Shown: piece after piece, positions 17,087 to 26,400 of the stretch
Position numbering within the stretch: the stretch's first letter is position 1
Layout: each line of letters starts with the position of its first letter
DNA from: Chloracidobacterium sp.
Lineage (GTDB): Bacteria > Acidobacteriota > Blastocatellia > Pyrinomonadales > Pyrinomonadaceae
Length of the DNA stretch: 64,000 nt
Direction of reading: 5' to 3'
Assembly (NCBI GenBank): GCA_016712045.1
Contig: JADJRV010000001.1
Location: 124,001-188,000 of the forward strand
Notes under the pieces: generated by a model
Database searches by the model: none
Told to the model about the DNA's origin: nothing
What the model saw: the letters and a program-made list of their open reading frames with translations, nothing else
Program-made: the position numbers and the translations under genes

Positions 17087-17497
17087 CTAATACTGTTTCA
17101 TCAAAAACCCCGTCGGTGTTGCTGTGTGGTCAAATTTGTACACATATTTGTACATCCCGAACGGGAGGATGTTAACTTCCTTTGAGTAAGTAACGTGCGC
17201 GGTCAAAGCATTGCCGGCCTGTTTTACGTCAACAACTGCGTCAGCCGGAATGTCATTTTGCACGATCGCCTTTGCGATACGGGCCTTTACATTATCGACC
17301 GGGTTTAGTTTGCCCGATATCGCTAACCCTTGCAGCACAGCTGTGCTCATCTCACTCTTTAAACTTTCTGCATTGTACGCGACCGGAACGTAGTTGAGCC
17401 CGGCATTCGCAAATAGAACGATCGCCACCACTACAACCACAAATTTCACGCCCGCACTGCCGCGTTCGGACTCGCGATTTTTCGCAAAACTATTCAT
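17087..17497 (-). CDS. Small single-pass protein with pilin-like N-terminus
   Basis: A 136-residue protein beginning with a polar stretch ESERGSAGVKF directly followed by a strongly hydrophobic helix VVVVVAIVLFANAGLNYV. This arrangement resembles type IV pilin and DUF4845-like N-termini, though a consensus prepilin peptidase site (G-F-T-L-x-E) is not obvious. The mature part is mixed alpha/beta and ends in beta strands. It lies just downstream of aroB on the same strand with a 33-base gap and may be transcribed with glmM-aroB. No named family is recognised. Confidence 0.65.
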   Translation of the reverse strand: MNSFAKNRESERGSAGVKFVVVVVAIVLFANAGLNYVPVAYNAESLKSEMSTAVLQGLAISGKLNPVDNVKARIAKAIVQNDIPADAVVDVKQAGNALTAHVTYSKEVNILPFGMYKYVYKFDHTATPTGFLMKQY

Positions 17498-17530
17498 TTC
17501 GTTAACTCCTGAATTAAAAGGGCAATGACT

Positions 17531-18715
17531 TTAAGCCCATTTAAGAAGAAGTTTTTTGAGAACTGACTTGATGGTAGAAAGCGGGATATCTATCTGGGTG
17601 CTGATTACCGGCTTGCCTATGCCCTTTAACAGCACGATTTGCAGCGAACCGGACAGATGTTTTTTGTCAAACCTAAACGCCTCAAAAACTTCTTGGCTAT
17701 CAATATTGGCAAGCGGCGGCAGGACACCGACGCGATGCACAACATCGTATAACAATTTTATATCTTTTTCACCAGTCAATGCAAGAGATTTCGACAGCTC
17801 GGCGGCAAACAAAATACCGTATCCCACAGCCTCGCCATGCCTGAGATATTTGTAATCCGTGACCGTTTCGAGAGCGTGGGCAAGGGTGTGTCCAAAATTA
17901 AGGATCTTTCGCGACTTTGCATCGAGGCGGTTCGAAGATTCACGTTCATCACCGGCAACTATTGAGGCCTTGAATGCAACGTTCGCGGATATCAAATTGG
18001 AAATTTCAGATCTGAAATTTTTGTTGTTCTGATGATCCGCAAAATTATCAACGGGAAAATCAGCGAGAAAATCGTTGGTTTGCTTAAACAAGGCTTTTCC
18101 GCTAATCGCTCCGTGTTTTATTGCTTCGCAAAACCCGGCGGTGAGTTCACGAGTGGGCAGAGTCTGTAAAGTTGCTGTGTCGATCAAAACGCCCTTAGGC
18201 TGATGAAACGCTCCGATCAGATTCTTTCCCGACGCCGAATTAACGCCTGTCTTGCCGCCTACCGACGAATCGATCATCGCAAGCAGCGTTGTCGGTATTT
18301 GCAATAATGAGATGCCGCGAAGATAAATAGCCGATGCAAACCCCGCGAGGTCGCCGACTACACCGCCACCAAGAGCAATAACGGCATCTGTCCGTGAAAG
18401 CCCGGCCTCCGAAAATGATCTTAGGGCGGCTTCGGTCGAGCGCATATCTTTATAACGCTCGCCGTCTTTCATCAGAAAATGCGTGGCGGCAAAGCCTGAC
18501 GCCGCAAGGCTTTCGACTGTTTGTTGTCCATACAATTTGAAGACGGTCGGGTTTGATACAACGACGATCTTTACGGCATCTTTCCCAAGACATTTTCGTG
18601 CCCACTTGCCGCAACCGGTGAGCAGACCGTGCCCTATCTTAACCGTGTATTCTGCGGACGGACCGGAAAACTTTATATTTACTTTATTCGATACCATGTC
18701 GATGTTTTTAACCAA
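17531..18715 (-). CDS. aroB: 3-dehydroquinate synthase
   Basis: The second enzyme of the shikimate pathway. It converts 3-deoxy-D-arabino-heptulosonate 7-phosphate to 3-dehydroquinate using NAD and a metal ion in the cytoplasm. The NAD-binding block is GGGVVGDLAGFASA, followed by RGISLLQIPTTLLAMIDSSV and GGKTGVN. Zinc ligands appear as Glu in FCEAIKHG and His residues in FGHTLAHALE and RHGEAVGYG. At 394 residues it is slightly long, with an extra 20-residue region (NFADHQNNKNFRSEI) before the zinc site. The start overlaps the glmM stop by 8 bases; ATG 18697 (MVSNKV) is an alternative. It is co-transcribed with glmM. Confidence 0.93.
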   Translation of the reverse strand: MVKNIDMVSNKVNIKFSGPSAEYTVKIGHGLLTGCGKWARKCLGKDAVKIVVVSNPTVFKLYGQQTVESLAASGFAATHFLMKDGERYKDMRSTEAALRSFSEAGLSRTDAVIALGGGVVGDLAGFASAIYLRGISLLQIPTTLLAMIDSSVGGKTGVNSASGKNLIGAFHQPKGVLIDTATLQTLPTRELTAGFCEAIKHGAISGKALFKQTNDFLADFPVDNFADHQNNKNFRSEISNLISANVAFKASIVAGDERESSNRLDAKSRKILNFGHTLAHALETVTDYKYLRHGEAVGYGILFAAELSKSLALTGEKDIKLLYDVVHRVGVLPPLANIDSQEVFEAFRFDKKHLSGSLQIVLLKGIGKPVISTQIDIPLSTIKSVLKKLLLKWA

Positions 18716-20048
18716 GTACTCGACCGATCGTATCCGCCAGACGCCCGGCCAAGGCTTCGATTACCGCCTGATCCTTTCCCTCGATCATCACGCGGGCTAG
18801 GTTTTCGGTACCGGAATATCTCAACAGCAGACGTCCGGTTCCATCCAGCTCATATTCGACCTGTTTGGCGGCGGTTGCGATCTCGGGCACCTCGGCAAAA
18901 GGCCGCTTTTCTGCGACTCTTACGTTTCTGAGTATCTGCGGATATTGAACAAATCCGCTCGCCGCTTGAGACAGCGACACACCTTTTTCATTCATCGCCC
19001 GCAACAATAATAAGGCCGTCATCATACCGTCACCGACGAGGCCGATCTCAGGAAATATGATGTGACCGGACTGTTCGCCGCCGATCTCTGAACTCGTTTT
19101 TATCAACGCATCGAGAACATATTTGTCGCCGACATCTGCCCGCATCAGCTCAACGCCGCGCGAACGGAGGGCGAGCTCGAGACCGAGATTGCTCATCACC
19201 GTCGCTACCACGGTCGAACTGGCAAGCTTACCGTGGCTCTTTAAATACTCTGCGAGTATCCAAAGCGTCGCGTCGCCGTCAATGATCTTGCCAGTCTCAT
19301 CGACAAACAGCGAACGGTCCGCATCGCCGTCAAATGCTACACCGATATCGGCTTTGTGTTCGCCGACCTTTGCTTGTAAATGTTCGAGATGGAGTGAGCC
19401 GCAATTGTCATTAATGTTCCGTCCGTCCGGTTTATCGTGTATCGCGATAACCTCGGCACCGAGTCCGGCAAACAGTTTAGGAGCAAAAGCAGATGCTGCA
19501 CCATTGGCGCAGTCAACTATTATTTTGATCCCGCGCGTGGAGAGGCCCGGAACATTGATTTTCAGATGGTCGATGTAACTGGCGTAAAACTCGTCTATCC
19601 GGCTTGAATCAATATCTACAGAGTTGACCTTAGTGTCGGTTACCGCGAATATATCTTCTTCGATTCGGCTCTCGATATCTCGGCCAACCTTTCGTCCGTC
19701 GGGCAAGAAGATCTTAATACCATTATCATGATAAGGGTTGTGCGACGCACTGATAACGATGCCTGCGTCAAAGCCAAACGCACTCGTTAGATACGCAACT
19801 CCCGGCGTGGTGATCACCGCGGCCGATTCGCACGACGCATCTTCTGATACAGCCCCCGCATGAAACGCCTGCTCGATCCAGCCGCCCGATTCGCGAGTGT
19901 CGCGGCCGGTGATAAACCTCGGCGAGCGGCCAAGCGACTGTGTGAGCAGCCGCGCGAGCGATGCACCGATAGTCCTCACCGTTTTCTCATCGAGCGGAAA
20001 TTCACCGGCAAGTGCACGGATACCGTCTGTCCCAAAAAGCTTTCCCAT
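18708..20048 (-). CDS. glmM: Phosphoglucosamine mutase
   Basis: Converts glucosamine-6-phosphate to glucosamine-1-phosphate for UDP-GlcNAc, peptidoglycan and lipopolysaccharide synthesis. The start was chosen at ATG 20048, which gives the universal N-terminus MGKLFGTDGIR; the open frame extends 22 codons upstream without a family match. The active-site Ser is in SASHNPYHDNGIKIF, the magnesium loop is FDGDADR, the sugar-binding loop is GGEQSGHI and the C-terminal phosphate-binding loop is RYSGTENLARVM. The length of 446 residues is normal. It forms an operon with aroB by an 8-base overlap. Confidence 0.94.
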   Translation of the reverse strand: MGKLFGTDGIRALAGEFPLDEKTVRTIGASLARLLTQSLGRSPRFITGRDTRESGGWIEQAFHAGAVSEDASCESAAVITTPGVAYLTSAFGFDAGIVISASHNPYHDNGIKIFLPDGRKVGRDIESRIEEDIFAVTDTKVNSVDIDSSRIDEFYASYIDHLKINVPGLSTRGIKIIVDCANGAASAFAPKLFAGLGAEVIAIHDKPDGRNINDNCGSLHLEHLQAKVGEHKADIGVAFDGDADRSLFVDETGKIIDGDATLWILAEYLKSHGKLASSTVVATVMSNLGLELALRSRGVELMRADVGDKYVLDALIKTSSEIGGEQSGHIIFPEIGLVGDGMMTALLLLRAMNEKGVSLSQAASGFVQYPQILRNVRVAEKRPFAEVPEIATAAKQVEYELDGTGRLLLRYSGTENLARVMIEGKDQAVIEALAGRLADTIGRVLG

Positions 20049-20160
20049 ATTGCGTTTACAACTGCCTAAAGGTGTAATTTTTACATTAATGCCGACATCT
20101 TCACAATCCGGCAATATCCATCACAATTACTTATAGGTGCAATAAATATTTCGAAAATGG

Positions 20161-20189
20161 TTGACAACCGCCTGTGGTTTAAGAGAATC
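20161..20189 (+). promoter_or_regulatory. Candidate sigma-70-type promoter before the SLT gene
   Basis: A perfect -35 box TTGACA at 20161-20166, with AGAATC 17 bases on as the best -10. The second box is weak. Confidence 0.35.
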
Positions 20190-20258
20190 TTATAGCAGTC
20201 GGCAATGAGTTCAACTAAAAACTGCACACCGTACTATCTCTCCGCAGCATCCACCAAT

Positions 20259-21533
20259 ATGAAAAAATACGCCTTTTTGAGTTTTACCGTTCTTGTTTTT
20301 TCGGCTATCAGCGGTTTTGCACAGTCTACCTTGATGCAGCCAATACCTACGCCATCGAGGGTCATTGTCACAAATACTATTCCGCAGACCCAGCCGGTGC
20401 GAACGCCGACGCCGTTTCCACGCCCGTCCGCGACGCCGATCATAGTCGGTGGATCGATGGGTGGTTCGAATACGGCGGCACAATCAAGCAATCTTAATTA
20501 CAAAGGCCTCAGTTTCGCACAGATCAAATCAAAGCTCGCAGAGGCACGTCGTTATCTGACGGCACGTCCGCTGACCATTGCTTCGAGCGAACCGACGGGT
20601 ATGCCCATCGCCCAAACCAGTATTATTCGCGTCGCTTTTTACGACAAAAAGACGCGGCAGATCGACTCCTATGTACTGTCCAAGGACCAGTTTCTTGAAC
20701 ACGGACTCGCGACCGTCGTGACCACAGCCAACGGTAAGCAGTACGTATCGCGGACGATCCGCGGCAACGGCGTCAATACGCCGCTCGTCATCACTGATCA
20801 GAGCGGTCAAGAGCATTTGCCGCTTATGGTGCAGTACCCACGGGAAACTCGCGGCGTTATGACAGAGATGGCATATTACGTTTCGAGCCACCCGGAATTG
20901 ACGACGCCCGAGGTTGTGAACGCCGGCCGTTTTTACGTTCGCAATACGATCGACGTCGCCCGCGAACATCTCAAGTCAAAAGGCTATGCCATCCAGCCAA
21001 AGATCGCCGACATCGCCGAACGTCTCGCGACGGTCGAGCATGTCGATCAGCTGAGGTTTCGTACTGAGTTTCATCCAAATATCTACAACGACATCTTTAC
21101 GCTCTACGCCTTGAACGAAGGCCAGACCTATCGTTACTCGGTCAGCTCGGCCGGTGCCGGCGGCATGATACAAATGATATCGCCGACCTATCACATGGTT
21201 CGCTCACGTTATCCAAACGCCGCTTTGATGCCTGATTTTGTCGAAGGGATGCGCAATCACGTCAACGCCTCACAAGCGATGCTGCTCTATATTCAGATGA
21301 CGTGGAACGACCTCGCCGCCAGCCCGACGATCAATAGCGCAATGCAATCGGGCATCGCTACACAGGAACAGCTATTGGCCGCAGGCTATAATTCGAACCC
21401 CTCAAAGCTCGCGAAATATATTAACCGCGGAGGCGCCAGTTGGACTGTTCTTATACCCCGCGAGACACAGATATACCTACAGGTCTGGTCGTCACTCGAA
21501 CGTGCCGTACCGCAGACCCCGCGAAAACAGTAA
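20259..21533 (+). CDS. Secreted lytic transglycosylase-like (SLT fold) protein
   Basis: A 424-residue secreted protein. Start chosen at ATG 20259, which gives the signal peptide MKKYAFLSFTVLVFSAIS ending at FAQS; an upstream in-frame ATG at 20205 would add 18 residues before it. A Pro/Thr-rich linker (PTPFPRPSATP) precedes a domain of unknown function. From about residue 275 there is a lysozyme-like SLT core: ALNEGQTYRYSVSSAGAGGM (Glu near residue 287 as the likely catalytic acid) followed by IQMISPTYHMVR. A later LLAAGYNSNP corresponds to the GLT AYN motif. It probably cleaves glycan strands of peptidoglycan. It is monocistronic with a terminator downstream. Confidence 0.8.
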   Translation: MKKYAFLSFTVLVFSAISGFAQSTLMQPIPTPSRVIVTNTIPQTQPVRTPTPFPRPSATPIIVGGSMGGSNTAAQSSNLNYKGLSFAQIKSKLAEARRYLTARPLTIASSEPTGMPIAQTSIIRVAFYDKKTRQIDSYVLSKDQFLEHGLATVVTTANGKQYVSRTIRGNGVNTPLVITDQSGQEHLPLMVQYPRETRGVMTEMAYYVSSHPELTTPEVVNAGRFYVRNTIDVAREHLKSKGYAIQPKIADIAERLATVEHVDQLRFRTEFHPNIYNDIFTLYALNEGQTYRYSVSSAGAGGMIQMISPTYHMVRSRYPNAALMPDFVEGMRNHVNASQAMLLYIQMTWNDLAASPTINSAMQSGIATQEQLLAAGYNSNPSKLAKYINRGGASWTVLIPRETQIYLQVWSSLERAVPQTPRKQ

Positions 21534-21558
21534 TTCAACCGAAACGCGATGATAATTA

Positions 21559-21583
21559 AAGAGGCTCGAAAGAGCCTCTTTTC
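21559..21583 (+). terminator. Terminator after the SLT gene
   Basis: A perfect 9-bp stem AAGAGGCTC/GAGCCTCTT with a GAAA tetraloop and a T-rich tail. Confidence 0.92.
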
Positions 21584-21753
21584 TGTTTGGTCCGGTCCAA
21601 ACCACGTGGGCCAGACTGGATCAAAGGGTGGCAATTCTGAACCGTTTATAGTAAATCAGTGGCCTTAGGTAATATCGAGCAATCGCATTCATCTCCGCCA
21701 CTCTTCCAAATAACTCATCCGTCACGTAGGTATTTCATAGGTGAAATGTAAAA

Positions 21754-21985
21754 AACGCGATTGTTTTGCGAAAAAATTGCGCAATTTTCCGGCAGAATTG
21801 CGCAATTTTTCGTAAAAATGATACAAAATACTCGTATTTTTGCGCAATTTTGCGGCAAAACGACTGCATTTCGCCAAAAAACGCGCGCATTTCGCGGCAA
21901 AACGTTCGCGTTTTTTCACTTTTTTGCGCAATTTCGCACCAAAATGCGCAGTTTTTCAAGAAAAATGCGCAATTATTCGATTATT
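21754..21985. repeat. Array of about eleven degenerate 21-bp palindromic units
   Basis: Units built on TTGCGCAATTTT and CGGCAAAA recur with starts near 21757, 21778, 21799, 21820 (very degenerate), 21841, 21863, 21884, 21905, 21925, 21946 and 21966, a 21-bp (two helical turns) period. The best units hold the perfect palindrome TTGCGCAA. Because 21 is a multiple of 3, long open frames with 7-residue repeats (IAQFSGR, IAQFFVK, FAQFCGK) arise on both strands. These lack start signals and look like by-products rather than genes. The array lies in the 770-base gene-free stretch (21534-22303) upstream of the FG-GAP/RHS genes. Confidence 0.75.
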
Positions 21986-22079
21986 TTTTGTCTGTACTTT
22001 TCCGTAAATGTTGCTGTTTGTTCAGTTATTATCAGTGGTTTACGTAATTATAAGTAGTATGGAAAAATACTCCGCACTG

Positions 22080-22103
22080 AAATAAAATGCTTGCATTTTA
22101 TTT
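22080..22103. promoter_or_regulatory. 24-bp AT-rich palindrome upstream of the FG-GAP gene
   Basis: AAATAAAATGC, a two-base TT centre, then GCATTTTATTT: perfect 11-base arms. It could be an operator or a transcript hairpin. It lies 200 bases before the FG-GAP start. Confidence 0.45.
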
Positions 22104-22117
22104 GAAATGGGAGTTTA

Positions 22118-22198
22118 ATGTTGGAAATCAATTTTACAAGCCGCTCCACCGGCACTGCTTTAAGGATCGGCTTACGATTAATTTCTAGCTATTTGTAA
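22118..22198 (+). CDS. Possible 26-residue leader peptide
   Basis: ATG at 22118 follows GGGAG by 5 bases and opens a 26-codon frame ending TAA at 22198. The product (MLEINFTSRS start, basic and hydrophobic end) has no family match. It lies between the 21-bp repeat array and the FG-GAP gene and could be a leader peptide or a chance frame. Confidence 0.2.
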   Translation: MLEINFTSRSTGTALRIGLRLISSYL

Positions 22199-22303
22199 TT
22201 GACGGCATTGAACTCCTGAATCGTGATTCTCCCAAGAGATTCCGTTTCTCCTGTTTCCCAGCCGAACAAGACAATTTAATCCAGAAAGAAAGAGGAGTAA
22301 CCC

Positions 22304-23431
22304 ATGTCTCTTATCTCGCCAATAGAACCCGCAAAGCGGAGACCGCTTTTGACGGGTATTTGTGTGTTCGCCTTGATCAGCCTTATCGGTATTGGCGTGA
22401 TGGCCGCGAATGGCTGGCTGCCGCGGATCGATGCGGTATCAGGCGAAAAGACAGGGTGGTTTGGCAAAAAGCTGCCAAGAAATGCGGGCAGCACCTGGAA
22501 CCCCTTTGCCGCACCATCCCCAACGCCAACTCCCCAACTCTCGAAAGAATATATATACGCGGGATCGAGGCTGCTTGCGGTCGAGGATAAGAACGCCTCG
22601 GCAGTACCTCCGGCAGACCTCGCCTACTGGCGTCCGTCTAATGGTACCTGGTATGTGATGGGTGGCCCCGGCTCACAGCAAACGACATATGCTTACGGGA
22701 TATCGGGCGATATTCCTGCGCCGGGCGACTATGACGGGGACGGCAAGACTGACTTTGCAGTTTATCGTCCGTCAAACAACACATGGTATGTCACTTTTAG
22801 CTCTGACTCTTCAACCGCGACATTGAGCCAAGGCACAGCAGGTGATGTGCCGGCCCAAGCTGATTTTGACGGCGACGGTAAAACAGATCGTGCCGTATTC
22901 CGAGCTTCGAACGGCAATTGGTACATTTACCAATCCTCGACTTCATCCACGGTGACAAAGACGCTCGGAACAAGCGGCGACAAAGTTGCACCGGCGGATT
23001 ACGACGGCGACGGCAAAGCCGACCCTGCCGTCTGGCGTTACGGCGGAACGAGCCAGTTTCACGTCCTGCAAAGCACTAACGGATCAACGGTTACAACCAA
23101 TCTCGGCTCGGCAAGCACCGATATTCCTGTCAGTGCCGATTACGATGGGGATGGCAAAGCCGACCACGCTTTGCTCGGCGGCAACGTCTGGACTATCAAA
23201 GCTAGCTCGACCGGCTCGACAAACACGACTACCTGGCAAACATCCGGCGACGTCCCCGTCCAAAACGACTACGACGGTGACGGCAAGGTCGATATAGCAT
23301 GCTGGCACCCACTCAGCACACGCACGCCCCACGGCTACTGGTACATCAAGCAAAGCAGTAACGGCTCGACCCGAACCGAAGACTGGGGAATCCCCGGCGA
23401 CATTCCCGTTCCGGCGTACTACAAAAGGTGA
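22304..23431 (+). CDS. Membrane-anchored FG-GAP/VCBS-like repeat protein
   Basis: A 375-residue protein with a cytoplasmic N-terminus, one transmembrane segment (LLTGICVFALISLIGIGVMA), a Pro-rich linker (PSPTPTP) and then about six repeats of roughly 45 residues, each ending in a calcium-binding DYDGDGKTD-type loop (DxDxDG), with WRPSNGTWYV strands between. This predicts a seven-bladed beta-propeller or a linear array on the cell surface. The phrase KEYIYAGSRLLAVED is also seen at the start of RHS-type proteins in this lineage. The start has a good AGGAG site. It ends 7 bases before the RHS gene, so the two form an operon, and it may anchor or display the RHS product. Confidence 0.85.
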   Translation: MSLISPIEPAKRRPLLTGICVFALISLIGIGVMAANGWLPRIDAVSGEKTGWFGKKLPRNAGSTWNPFAAPSPTPTPQLSKEYIYAGSRLLAVEDKNASAVPPADLAYWRPSNGTWYVMGGPGSQQTTYAYGISGDIPAPGDYDGDGKTDFAVYRPSNNTWYVTFSSDSSTATLSQGTAGDVPAQADFDGDGKTDRAVFRASNGNWYIYQSSTSSTVTKTLGTSGDKVAPADYDGDGKADPAVWRYGGTSQFHVLQSTNGSTVTTNLGSASTDIPVSADYDGDGKADHALLGGNVWTIKASSTGSTNTTTWQTSGDVPVQNDYDGDGKVDIACWHPLSTRTPHGYWYIKQSSNGSTRTEDWGIPGDIPVPAYYKR

Positions 23432-23438
23432 CCAAACA

Positions 23439-26400
23439 ATGAATACTCTGGAAGTAAAGAAAAACTTGCTGTCTCTAATTCTTTTTTGTTTTGCGGTAAT
23501 GTTATTTTGTGCACAAACGGCGTTATCGGATACGACGACGGCTCCGGACAGGGGGTTTACCCCGGGTGGGTCTTACGCCCTTTCTGACATTGAGACCATT
23601 GCTTTACAGAGCGGCAATTTGATGCTCAACATAACGCTGGCATCGTTGCCGCCTGGGCGTGGAGGATTGAGTGCGGGGCTTTCGCTGCGGTATAACAGCA
23701 AGCTGTGGGATGTATCTACGGGTGAACAAGACTATCCCGCTACCGGAACACTTGCCGGACTGACTCCAGGCGAGGACGGCGGGTGGCATTATGGTTACAG
23801 ATATTCGATCAAGTTGCAGGAATCGGGCACGGGGTTTACCCCTTTTATTGTCATGCCTGATGGAAGTCAGCACAGGTTGTGTGTGCTAGACGGGAGCGGC
23901 AACCCCGATTGCGCGTTCACTACATATACCAACAGCACGTTCGTCGATTACTTTACGATGGACGGGACATATCTAAAGATCCGTGTGACAGCCACCGGAG
24001 GTTACGAGGTGATGGGTATGACATGGACAATGTCGATGCCGGATGGAACGCAAATCATCAATAAACCTGCCGGAACCAGCGTAGCCCAACGCACTATCGA
24101 CCGTAATGGCAACAAGATCGACATTACGGAAAACGCAACAGATTCAAATTACAGCAATCTCAAGACAACATATATCGAAGATGAAATGGGGCGAAAGATC
24201 GTCATCTTGTATGAGTACGACCACACGTCTCACCCCAATGAAGACAAGGTGTATTTCGATGGTTTTGGGGGCGAGGATATGTTCACGCTCGTCAAATGGC
24301 GAACCGTAACTGTCAAAAAGGTTCTAAAAACCTGCCAGGGCACGTGCACACCATTTGGTTCATACCTGCAACACATTGACCAAGACTTTAAGATGGTCGA
24401 ACGGGTCTATCTGCCTGCACCAGTCAGTGCTCCGACCCAGTTTGGCAGCCTTTTTATGAGTTTGATTACAATGACGATATTGTCCCTAGTTCGAGTCCGC
24501 AGGCGACCGTCGGTTGGGGCGAGGTGAGCAAGGTCACTCTGCCATCAGACGCCTATGCCGATTATGAGTACACGACCGACAACCAAACGGGCGCAAGCGT
24601 CAAAGCCCATTGGCTGACAAACAACCGCCCGACGCAAAAGGAGCTGCATTACGACGAAACCTACGATGGCTCGACTGCATCAAAGACCGACACTTGGACG
24701 TACGGCGGCGGTACTACATCCACCATAACCGGGCCGGACGGCGGTGTAACGACGCAGTACTTTGGAACCGTACAGGGATTCAATCCGGGAACCGGCGATG
24801 TGCTGCTCAAAACTGTGCGACCTGACGGATCGATCACCGACAGCTACTTCGTAGCCAACAATCCCGTTGCAGCGGGAACCTATGACGGTGTTGCAAACAA
24901 CTTGGTTAAGTATGAATACAACACCATTGCCGATTCGTCGGGCAGTCCGTCGCAAACGGCAATCAAGGAATATTCGCGCGATAAGAACGGCAATGTGACC
25001 GAGGTCAAGGAATATGATTTTGTTGCATATTCGTCGGTGCCGAAAGACGGAAATGGATTTGTCACAGGCCTGCCCTCGGGTATCTCAAGCTCGCTAAAAC
25101 GCGTTACGCAGACGGAGTATTACAATCCGGTTCCAGATTCGGCGAGTACGACGTATTCGGATGCGGACAGCTATCATCTATCGTCAAGCTCACGACTCCG
25201 CTCTTTGCCAAAGGCAACCGAGGTACTGAATGCAAGCTCTACGCCGCAGTCACGCTCTGAGATCACGTATGACTATACGGATTACAGCGGCAGCAACACA
25301 AAGGGCGGCAATCCCACAGCGACTCGAGTTTGGGATTCGACCAAGGGCAGCTACAGCAATCCGCTGACCTCCGGCAACTGGATAACAACATTGGCAACTT
25401 ACGACAGCTATGGCAACCCGACCGTGACAACTGACGCCCGAGGCGTTGAGACAACGACCACCTACGGCTCGGTCGGCGGCTATACCGGACTTTACCCGAC
25501 TCAGGTTGAGACAGCGTCAAACTATCCCACATTAAAACGCACGGTGACCACGGCGTACGATTTTTACAGGTCTAGCGACCTCAACTACCGATGAAGACAA
25601 CGACCTTACTAACTCGACTGAGTACGACGATCTCGGGCGTCCCGTAAAAGCGATCACTGCAGATGGTGATACTACACACGAATCATGGACAGTTACCGAG
25701 TATCACGACGAAGACAGATTTGTACTGGTCAAGTCCGACCTCGAAGTAATTGGCGATGGGAAAAAGGTCGCGACGCAGTTTTATGATCAACTGGGACGAG
25801 TGCGCCTGAGCAAGACACTTGAGGATGCCGCAACCCAATCCGCCACCAACGAGACCGACGGCATCAAGGTGCAGACTCGTTATCTGACAACCTACAGCAG
25901 CCCGAACGGTTACACCTATCAGCTAACATCCAATCCATATCGGGCATCGACCTCGTCCGGAGCGTCGGGCGAGGACACAATGGGCTGGACGCGTTCCAAA
26001 GCCCACCATCTCGGCAAACATTCCGAAGTAGAAACCTTCTCCGGCTCGGCACTGCCCGCTCCGTGGGGCAGCAATAACTCTTCGACGGGTATGGTGCAAA
26101 CAGACATCGACGCAAATGCAACCACGGTCACCGATCAGGCCGGAAAGCTCCGGCGTTCGATCACAAATGCACTCGGACAACTGATTCGTGTCGACGAACC
26201 TAATAGCAGCAACGCCCTTGGCAGCATTTCAAGTCCAAATCAGGCGACGTATTACACATACAACACACTAGGGGGGATGGTTCGTGTTCAGCAAGGATCG
26301 CAGAACCGCTATTTTATGTACGACTCGCTGGGACGGACACTGCGGATCCGGCAGCCGGAGCAGGAAGTCAATACTTCGCTGAATACATCGGGCAATCCTG

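Noticed and set aside
18483..18931. Plus-strand frames over aroB/glmM
   Set aside because: Antisense shadows of strongly conserved enzymes.
21754..21985. CRISPR array
   Set aside because: Units are contiguous 21-bp degenerate repeats without spacers, and there are no cas genes.
21715..22057. Several 60-98-residue open frames on both strands with 7-residue repeats
   Set aside because: They arise because the repeat period is 21 bases; no start signals are visible and both strands look alike.
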